Below are positions 55,682 through 64,000 of a stretch of 64,000 bases of DNA, piece by piece. The notes under the pieces were generated by a model. It had not been told where the DNA came from and did not search any database. It worked only from the letters and a program-made list of their open reading frames with translations. Where the stretch lies: the NCBI GenBank assembly GCA_903813345.2, contig CAIIXF020000002.1, positions 3,696,001-3,760,000 of the forward strand, given 5' to 3'. Numbering within the stretch: the first letter of the stretch is position 1; every line of letters starts with the position of its first letter. This DNA comes from Owenia fusiformis. Lineage: Eukaryota; Annelida; Polychaeta; Sabellida; Oweniidae. The translations under genes and the position numbers were made by a program.

Positions 55682-56639
55682 GTACTTATATGTGATTTTA
55701 CAAACGAGCTATATATAAAAAATGAAATTTTATAGTTCCTACAATGTTACTTCAAGTAGTACAGTTAGTGGGGCCATTTAGCTGTTCAATTGCACTTGCT
55801 ATATATATTTTGACCAACGTATCATTGATACATATAGTAGTGATATCTAACTACTATATTTATGAAAAGCGATGATAGTGTCATCTTGAACAGAGACCCT
55901 ATATAACCAAAGCATCAGTATATTAACTTTGAACCAAATCTGTCAACTAATTTCAAGTGGTGTTGAAAAGTGGCCCCAGTTTTATAATAGCAGGCCTCAA
56001 AATTTTGCACATTTAAATTGAGCTCCATGTTAATTTATCAATCTTCAAAAGAAGTTTATCCTAATTTATACCAGTTCTAGAGCAATAAACCCCATATTCC
56101 TAGTTTGTTACAAAACATGATTATCTTCAAAACCAAAAGGATGATTTTTTTCTTTTACCTTGTTCAAAGGTTATTGGAGTTTGAATTTTGCAAAATCCCC
56201 ATTGGCTGCCATTATAAACCATTATGAATATGGCTTTACTTAAGTATTATTTTTATAGTTTTTAAAGACTAGATATATTAAAAGAAAGAAATTTTCAGAA
56301 ATGTGTCTGTTTGATTTTTTTAAAATCAAAATATTAACTATAGAAATCTACAATATTAGAAAATTCCATAGTAGACATTAGAGACAGAGAGAAAAGAAAA
56401 CTTTGGTAAAGCCACGTTATTTATTTTTTATTAGTTTATTGCAATCACTTTTAGATCAGTGGCACATAGTTAGCTAGTGCAGAAGTTAAAACATACACTG
56501 CATGTGTACAAGCACAATTCTTAAGCAGAGCTTAAAACATTTGCAACCTAAGATATAAAAACAAAACTAAAACATTTGCAATACATTAACTTGTTGGTGC
56601 TACATATATGTTTTTGATAAACTGCTTTGAGCATGCGTC
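55682..56639 (+). other. Downstream of the last visible ZP-like exon
   Basis: No further exon was recognised. 56190-56370 is a copy of the repeat seen at the left edge of the window. Confidence 0.4.
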
Positions 56640-57495
56640 GAAAATATAACCTTGTTGACCTAAGAGAGGCCGCATCCACAAGCACCCATTCTAAACCATT
56701 TTTCGGAATTCATGTCTTAAAATAATCATAAATGTGTGATAGTCTATTCTCAATGCTATTATAAAAATATATACCTTTCCTCTTTAAACTTTGGGCAAGT
56801 AAAACATCCATGATCAGTAGTTCCTTTACAGCTCATATTACAAAAATAACACATTCCATCACTTATACCCCATCTCTCCAGATCAATGGCCAGACCAAAT
56901 CATCTCTCATGAAATAAGTGCGTTTTTTAAATTACTTTATACTGTAAGTGACTTTTTTCTGGTTTATCGATTCAAAACATGTATTGCGTAACAAATCATT
57001 AGGTATTTTCAAATATGACGAGTACCAATCTGTGTCCTCTCTGTATATTACATCATCTAAGCCATGGTTGGTCAAAATATCGTTAATGCTAGAAAAAAAG
57101 ACCAGCTAGGTGGCTGTATTTTCCTCTTTAAAGTCCTCAAACATATGATTGAAAATATTCTTGTGGAGTCCTGCTTTAAGAGAGCTAAAGTAGATAAAAT
57201 AGTCAATTTTTCTTTTTTCTATGACATTACATATAGGCCTCAATCGCAAGTCACCATACAGGGCCTCTTTAGCAGGATTACAATTAAGTTGCAATAGCGA
57301 TTTTCCTATCTTATATTGAAAGGTAACTAGTGTTTTGCAATTTGATTTGTTCAATACGAAGGTACTACAACCATGCAAAATTGCAGGTACAAACATTGAA
57401 TTATATAGTTTAGTTTTTAGTTTTAGTTTAAAATAGTTTATTTTTGTGTCACTGATATTACAATATACATATAAAATACATAATAAAAACAACAT
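56640..57495 (-). pseudogene. LINE-type retrotransposon 3' fragment
   Basis: Frame 57495-57106 reads KLKTKLYNSMFVPAILHGCS, like the post-catalytic 'IPILLYG' region of LINE reverse transcriptases. Further on, after frame breaks, CYFCNMSCKGTTDHGCFTCP is a Cys-rich C-terminal segment. Truncated and frameshifted; dead. Confidence 0.7.
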
Positions 57496-57639
57496 TTTGT
57501 AACATCACCAGCCGGTGCCGACTTATGAGACACAGTATACATTAGATCTGAGTGTCACCCATTACTACCCCCAATGGGCAGCTTGGGTCAACATTCATAA
57601 AGACAGAGACAAAAAATGTCCCTGGTAAAAATTTATACA

Positions 57640-58260
57640 TTAATAACCAATGATATAAATTCAGTCTGGTTAATCAGTTTGGCATAAATAAGCAGTTCAT
57701 GGAATGATATTGTCAATCATTATATTAAATACATATATTGCACCTAGTGTGATATGAATATTGCATAATAAATACATATATTGCACTAAATGAGAGTAGC
57801 ATGTTGCATGTTGTCAAAAATTACAATACATACAAATATCGCACTAAATGTGACATGTATCATGCATATGGACGAAGACTGATATTACAATAAATTCATA
57901 TATTGCACTTAATGTAAGTAGCATGTTGCACTATGGTCAAATATTACAATAATTATGAATATTGCACTAAATGTGAAATACACAATGCATCGGTTGAAGA
58001 CAAATATTACAATAAATACATGTATTGCACTAAATGTGAGATGCATATTGCATGATAAATACATATATTGCACTAAATGTAAGTAGTATATTGCATATGG
58101 TCAAATATTACAATTAATATGAATATTGCACTAAATGTGAAATACATAATGCATATGGTTGGAGACAAATATTACAATAAATACATATATTGCACTAAAT
58201 GTGAGATGCATATTGAATAATAAATACATATATTGCACTAAATGGGAGTTGCATGAGCAG
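57640..58260 (+). repeat. AT-rich satellite with TATTGCACTAAATGTGA core
   Basis: About ten cores between 57736 and 58245 at spacings of about 43 and 60 bp, joined by ATATTACAATAAATACATA. Alternating GTGAGATGCATA, GTAAGTAGCAT and GTGAAATACAC variants suggest a higher-order unit. Confidence 0.85.
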
Positions 58261-58451
58261 TGAATAAATAAAACAAGAAACCCATAGATAATATTCACCT
58301 CTGCAGTACTGAATTGAGACCATCTTCCCCAAGGTCGATAGCTCAAAGCACTAAAAAGAGGCATCATAAAACCAAGGAGTTTCTGACTAGATACATTTTA
58401 AATAAATATTTTATAAAGGAAACTTAGGTGACATGCATACTCATTTAGTGA

Positions 58452-60475
58452 TTATAGCCTATCAATATTAAGGGATCTCTTATTGCACATATTATAAACT
58501 AAAGCTCCTAATGGTCTTTGGAGTGAAGTACAATTCATAATGGAGACAAAAAGAAGTGTAGAATTGGCTGATGTTACATCTAAATAGGGCAATTTCTGTT
58601 TAACATTTTCATAAAAATCACATCTTAGATCATCATAATGGCTACATTCTAATAAGAAATGCTTTTCATCTTCAATACAATTCATGTCACATAATAAGCA
58701 TTTCCTTTCGTGTAATGGTATACCTGTGTAGCGCCCTGTTTCAATTGCTAAGGGTAAAGTACCAGTTCTGAATCTAGCGAGTGACCTTCGGTGATGCTTT
58801 GGTAGGGCCAAATACCCTTCCTTGCAAACACCATATTTGTACAGTCTATATTGCCTCAATTTATTGCCATTAATTTCATTATTTTTATCATCCCATATGT
58901 TATGGATAAATTTATCAGAATTTCGAAGAGAGTTAGTTAACTGTTTTAAAATGTATATATAATATCACCGAAGCTTATACGTTTTGCATTACAGTGTTTA
59001 CTCAGAGTTGAACACAACATGCCTTGCATGCGTTCAGCTTTTGGTGTGTCATTTTTGAAATTCAGATTTTTCATAAGTTCATTATCAAAATTATCACCAT
59101 TTGACTTGCCAAATAAGACCTTATTTTTGACATCTTTATAGGATTCCCGGAGCAATCTCCAAGTTTTACCCTGGATATTTTTTTCCCAGAGTATCATGAA
59201 AAGAAGATCTATATCGATAACATCAAAAGCTTTAGTCATGTCAAGAAAAGCCAAAGTATTTTTGCGTTTATTTTTACGAATACTACAGAGACCTTTCAGG
59301 GCAAATATGTGATTCTCTAAACGTAAATTACTGCGAAACGCACCCTGTAGATCACCAAATAAGTTCTTTTCTTCACAGAAAAACATCATTTTGCGCTCAA
59401 GAAGGGAGTAAACAACTTATTAACATTTGAGTTTATAATAGTAATTGACGATTTGCGATCACTGGATGAATTCTATCTTGTAGTGACGTCACAATTAGGC
59501 CACCCTGTTATAGCTTTTTGATTTTGAGAGACCCTAATCTTCTGATTTCGTACTTTATTGATTATTTTTTCACGGAAGTGTTCGATTTGACTAGATCAAC
59601 ATTCATGCTAGGCACATGCCAAGTCCAAGATCTTACTTACATGATTTAGATAACGGCTAAGCGCCCCCGATTTTGACAAAAACGGGGGGTGCTTATAGGC
59701 ATCGATGTTTAGTATGAATTACACCGAAACTACACAAATATAAAGATATACTCATGATCTAGTCAAATCGGCATACCTGGTAAATATCCGACCCATGGTT
59801 TTCATAAAAGAATCAATAACATTTTTAGCTTAAAACTGCCACGTGTCAGCCATTTCATCTCCTCATCATGTCTAATATCTTTTCTATATGACGTCACACC
59901 AATAAGACGAAATACATGACAACATTATCCATAAACAAAATACCTGACTTCTGATCGCAAAAGGTCAATTCCGTGATAGTTATTCATGTCCTCCATTTCG
60001 CCATTCTTATGCAATGGTTTCCAGAGCCCAGATTTCCATTCATCTGGCATAGTTTAAAGCAACCTCACTTTTGTAAAAATGTCATGGAGCGTATGAATCA
60101 TCGCCTTTCCTCCATTTTTCAGAAATTCATTAGGGGCTTAGTCTGTACCACAGGCCTTACCATTACTTAAGGTTTTAATTGAGTTTTGAATATCTTCCTG
60201 GTCAAATATAAAGCCGGTCATTGCATCATTAGAAAAAACAGTTTCCCTTTTATTTCCAGTTTCTCAATGATGTGTGAATTAGAATTTTCTTTAAAAGGAG
60301 GTTTCTATCTTTTCTACCGACAGAGCCCCAGTAGTCTCTTAGGACCTTGACACTAATTTTGGCTCAGTGATAATATTAATATTATCCTATGGATCCTTTA
60401 TTTGAATAGGATAGTCACATTTAGCATTAAGTGTTTTCCAAAACGACTTCGAGCTTTTTGACTTTTTGGACGCGT
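58452..60475 (-). pseudogene. LINE-type retrotransposon remnant (reverse transcriptase), interrupted
   Basis: Read right to left: KSKSSKSFWKTLNAKCD (about 60470); SNGKACGTD and PDEWKSGLWKPLHKNGEMED (60180-59975); after a nested element, VNKLFTPF, GDLQGAFRSNLRLENHI and NTLAFLDMTKAFDVIDIDLL (59440-59180), the first catalytic block of a LINE reverse transcriptase; then RTGTLPLAIETGRYTGIP and a CLLCDMNCIEDEKHFLLEC zinc-knuckle-like tail (58790-58650). The second catalytic block (YADD-like) is missing between about 58950 and 58860. Several stops. Nonfunctional. Confidence 0.85.
59447..59965. mobile_element. AATT-flanked foldback element inside the LINE
   Basis: Inverted ends GACGATTTGCGATCA (59447-59461) and TGATCGCAAAAGGTC (about 59952-59965), flanked by AATT (59443-59446 and 59966-59969). 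An inner pair, CGATTTGACTAGATCA and TGATCTAGTCAAATCG, and TGACGTCACA on both sides make most of it fold back. Removing it with one AATT restores an unbroken reverse-transcriptase frame. Confidence 0.93.
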
Positions 60476-61570
60476 TTTTAGCTCACATGGTGAGCTTTTG
60501 CAATCACTCACTTGTCCGTCTGTCTGTCCGTGCGTGCGTGCGTCCGTCCGTCAACAATAGCGGTACGTTTTAAAACCTCTGTCGATAGGATTCCCGTTCA
60601 AAGTTATTTCTGTTTAACATCAATACAGAAAACTCCCCTATGACTCCTGGTTCAAAAACTCGCCTATTTTCAAAATGGCCGCCATTTTTTGTCTCGCCAA
60701 ATTCACTTTTGACCCATTTCCTAGCTTTACAAATAAATATAGGTGTCTTACATTGTAGAAATCAATGTCAATGTAAACTTGTAGTTGTATGAAATAATTT
60801 TGTTACAAAAAATCAGCAAAAAATCATATCCATTTTTTTTATTTTCAGCCATTTTAGTTAACATTGATTTGTCCATCTGACTCGCAAAATCCACTTTCCG
60901 TCGACAATAGTGGCACCTTTTAAAGCCTCTGTCAATAGGATTCCCGTTTTAAGTAATCTTTGTTCAAAATCAATACAGAAAATTCTCCTATGACTCCTGG
61001 TTCAAAAGCTCGCCTATTTTCAAAATGGCCACCTTTTTTGTTTTGTTTTTTTGGTTTTTGACCCATTTTCTAGCTTTACAAATAATTTCAGGTGTCCTGC
61101 ATTGTAAAGATCCATGTCAATGTGAAGAGTAGTTATATGAAATAATTTTGTCAGAAAAAAATCGGCAAAAAATTATATCCGTTTTTTTTTTAATTTTCAG
61201 CCATTTTAGTTAACATTGATTTGTCCATCCGTCTTGCGAAATCAATTTTGGACCATTTGCCTTAAAACCTCTGTCGATAGGATTCCCGTTTTAAGTTATT
61301 TTTGTTCAACATCAATACAAAAAACTCCTCTTTGACTCCTGGTTCAAAAGCTCGCCTATTTTCAAAATGGTCGCCATTTTTGTCTCGTGGAATTCATCTT
61401 TGGCCTATTTCTTAGTAATTCCCCGTGTCCTGTATTGTAAAAAGCCATGTCTTTGTAAAGAGTAGCTGTATAAAATAATTTTGTTACAAAAAGCTGGCAA
61501 AAAATTATATCAGTTTTTATTTTTATTTGTTGTCATTTTAGCCATCATTCACTTTTGAACAATACCACGT
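60476..61570 (+). repeat. Three tandem units of about 345 bp after a GTCCGTCC tract
   Basis: Starts TAGCTCACATGGTGAGC and a GTCCGTCTGTCTGTCCGTGC tract. Units begin near 60569, 60920 and 61263 with AAACCTCTGTCGATAGGATT, and share GACTCCTGGTTCAAAA, CGCCTATTTTCAAAATGG and AAATAATTTTGT. Confidence 0.85.
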
Positions 61571-61849
61571 GAGCCCAGTACCCACGGTACTATTTTACAT
61601 AATTGTCTTGATATGGGATTGAACATGTAATTCTTTAATTTTTTTCCTGAACTTGCTATTTTCGACATATTACTCCAGTAAAAACATCAAAAATAAATGA
61701 AAAAATTGCAATAGTTATTAAACCTAGTGCAACAAATGCATATTGATGAGTTAAAATACATATCAAAAATCTAGAAAAATCTAAGTAGTGGAAAACACGT
61801 AAAAATCATTATTTTTACCCCCTGGTTTTATTTTATGAGGGGTACTATG

Positions 61850-62882
61850 ATCACGCCCGGTGATCGTGAATATGGGACGGAGGGGGGGGAGCAGGCAATT
61901 TCTGCTAGGAATTCAACAAATCTGGAAGATTTATTTTTTCAAGAAAAAGTTTACTATTGAATTGCTAAATGGACAGGCGCACGGTATGGTAGAATATGTT
62001 AGGTTTTCTGGGATTTTTTCTGAAACGATACGCATCTAAGGCATGAGATCTATTAAAAAAGGCGCAAGGCCATCAACAGGCACAAATCAACGTTTTTGCT
62101 ATAAATCAAGCAACAATGGTCTGGACGACCTGTAATAAATACTTGTAAGTGATGTTATCATAACTAAATTAATGTCATTGCTGAATTTATAAAATAAGTT
62201 TCCATATGTGAAATAAAAAATAATCGAAATTAATGAATTTGGGACAGAGGGGGGGGGAGGGGACGGAGGGGGGGGAGCAATATGTATACAAGACATGATT
62301 AGAGATGTTTCGCGACTTTAAGTCCTTTTACTCCAAATGTCCCCATTTTTCAGTCTCCAGGGGTATATCATCCAGTTTCTTACTAAGTTAATGAGTTCAT
62401 TTTTCAAATACAAGAATTCGTGTGAAGTTGTTTCACTTTATAGAATTATTACTCCCCCCCTCCGTCCCCTCCCCCCCCCCCTCCGTCCCATTTTAATTAT
62501 TTTCGATTATTTTTTATTTTACGTATGGAAACTTATTTTATAAATTCTGCAATGACATTAATTTAGTTATGATAACATCACTTACAAGTATTTATTACAG
62601 GTCGTGTAGTCCATTGTTGCTTGATTTATAGCAAAAACGTTGACTTTTGCACGTTGGTTGCGTTGCGCCTTTTTTAATAGATCTTATATCTTAAAAGAGT
62701 ATCGGTTGAAAAATAATCCTAGAATACCTAACATATTTTATCATACCGTGCGCTTATTCAATTTGCAATTCAATCGTAAACTCTGTCTTGAAAAAATAAT
62801 TTTACCAGATTTGTTGAATTTTCTAGCGGAAATTGCCTGCTCCCCCCCCCTCCGTCCCATTTTCACGATCACCGGGCGTGAT
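61850..62882. mobile_element. 1.03-kb foldback element with GGGACGGAGGGGGG blocks
   Basis: ATCACGCCCGGTGATCGTGA at 61850 pairs with TCACGATCACCGGGCGTGAT at 62863-62882. Arms of about 430 bp share GGACAGGCGCACGGTATGGT-type and AAGTGATGTTATCATAACTA sequence. Two G-run blocks per arm (near 61876 and 62247; C-runs near 62455 and 62841). The loop is about 62290-62440. Noncoding. Confidence 0.92.
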
Positions 62883-63624
62883 GATAAGCATTTATATTTT
62901 CTGTTGGGAGCAAAAGTCCACATAAGAGGTTCCGTGTCCTTTTTAGAGGCGAGCTAAGCAACATACATTTTTATAAACTATACGTGATACTTACCAAGAA
63001 AAATGATGTTGGCAATTCTGGATCCGCGACGGTGTTGCTATGGTAACCAAGTGAATAAGCCACGCCCACTTTTAGGGGCTCTTTTCATTGTTTGGCCTCT
63101 ATCTCCTTCATTATTGCTCAGATTTAGATGAAATTTGCACCAAATGAAAGGTAATAGATAAAGCAATCATATATTTTATAGAATAAGAAATTTGGGTTAT
63201 TTGCATCTTAATTATGACGTTATAACTGTTTGTTCTTGCATATTTTATCTTAAACATGATGTATAATCCGTGAAATTACTGTCTTTAAAATGGTCAGTAA
63301 TGTTTTCAACTAGTTTATGTCTTTAAGTTGAGTTTATAAGTTTATTTCATTCATACATTTATGGTCATAGAAACATTTAATAAATGTAATGAAAGATGGC
63401 TAATTCAAATAAGAAATGTTCACTTCACACTGTTGCTATGGTAACATCATGTAGCAAAACTGTCCGCTGTAAACAAGAATTCTTTAGGAAATGTTAAATT
63501 TTGACCAGTTGACTGACATGTTTTCTTTTTAAAATTTGATGACAAAATAATCTAATAACTATAGAAAATTATTTAATTTGGATTGTGTTATATTATTATG
63601 TCATAAGGGCAATTATCAATCAGG
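62883..63624. other. Unrecognised AT-rich stretch near the right edge
   Basis: Two GTTGCTATGGTAAC half-palindromes (63033 and 63431), about 400 bp apart, are the only structure noticed; a short repeat or an X-box-like site is possible. Confidence 0.35.
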
Positions 63625-64000
63625 GGTGCAGCCATCTTTCAGTCGGGGGGGGGGGCGATCGTGGCATAAGCAACCCAAAAATGTTTTAAAGATGAATTTT
63701 ACAAAAATTGATGCAACTTCCTTCAAAATTGAGCTAGAAGCTTCAAGTCAAAAGCATTTTAACCCAAAAATGACAACAGATTGAATGCATTGGTATTTTT
63801 TAAATAATTTTCTAACCTGGCATCTAGTTGCCCCCGTGGCCCTCTAAGCATACTTGCGGCTCCTATGACTCCCAAAATCATCCTAGTGGCCCCAAGATGC
63901 CCCAAAAAGCATCCAAATAGCCCCCATATGCCCCCCAAAAGCATCATAGTGGCCCCATGTGGTCCTCAAAAGCATCCTAGTTGTCCCCAGTGGCCCCCAA
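63625..64000. repeat. G-run element and CATCCTAGTGGCCCC tandem repeat at the right edge
   Basis: A run of about eleven G at 63646-63656 (TCAGTCGGGGGG context), then from about 63820 irregular units of 30-37 bp, such as GCATCCTAGTGGCCCC and AAGCATCATAGTGGCCCC, cut by the window end. Confidence 0.65.

Noticed and set aside
58452-59389. Reverse transcriptase frames as a possible host gene
   Set aside because: Stops, frameshifts, loss of the second catalytic block and a nested element show a dead LINE.
62099-62543. Proline-rich frames on either strand
   Set aside because: Translation of C-run/G-run blocks of a palindromic element.

Overview
This is a window of AT-rich metazoan nuclear DNA with intron-rich genes, U2-type GT-AG introns, TATA-like promoters and a very heavy load of small transposons. 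The gene families fit a marine invertebrate: an NRF-6-like acyltransferase-3 protein, a multi-exon ZP-domain protein, a CxCxC multipass membrane protein, and transposon ORFs of types widespread in invertebrates. The species cannot be read from the sequence. No bacterial-type operon, rRNA, tRNA or CRISPR was found. Database comparisons named here are from memory of the families, not from a search.

Three cellular genes lie on the plus strand. (1) 2334-19408: a complete 13-exon NRF-6-like membrane acyltransferase of about 787 residues, with every junction consistent in phase. (2) 25741-28014: a 4-exon, 283-residue multipass membrane protein of unrecognised family. (3) 30813-55681 and probably beyond: at least nine exons of a secreted ZP-domain-like protein whose 3' end was not found. 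The genes share no evident pathway. They are compact coding sequences stretched by introns filled with repeats.

The most unusual signal is in gene 1. Three of its exons (2, 5 and 12) are each preceded by a tandem array of decayed copies of that exon's own 3' splice junction. In all three arrays the unit has the same design: the last 15-20 nt of the intron (pyrimidine tract and AG) plus the first 107-132 nt of the exon, 127-148 bp per unit. Every decoy keeps an acceptor and meets an in-frame stop. This looks like one mutational or regulatory process acting repeatedly on one gene.

The second theme is a dense set of inverted-repeat (foldback/MITE-like) elements, from about 130 bp to 6 kb, in introns and flanks. 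Several can be dated or proved from the sequence alone. A GAGAGGTTAAGC-ended element splits a tandem repeat whose sibling units keep the empty site. A 506-bp element with AATT duplications splits a LINE reading frame that becomes continuous when it is removed. A 328-bp CAGGCC-ended element has its empty site preserved in the other arm of a 4.3-kb palindrome. A TA-flanked element supplies the last codons and the stop of gene 2. The right end (56-64 kb) is mostly dead LINE sequence, satellites and one more large palindrome.
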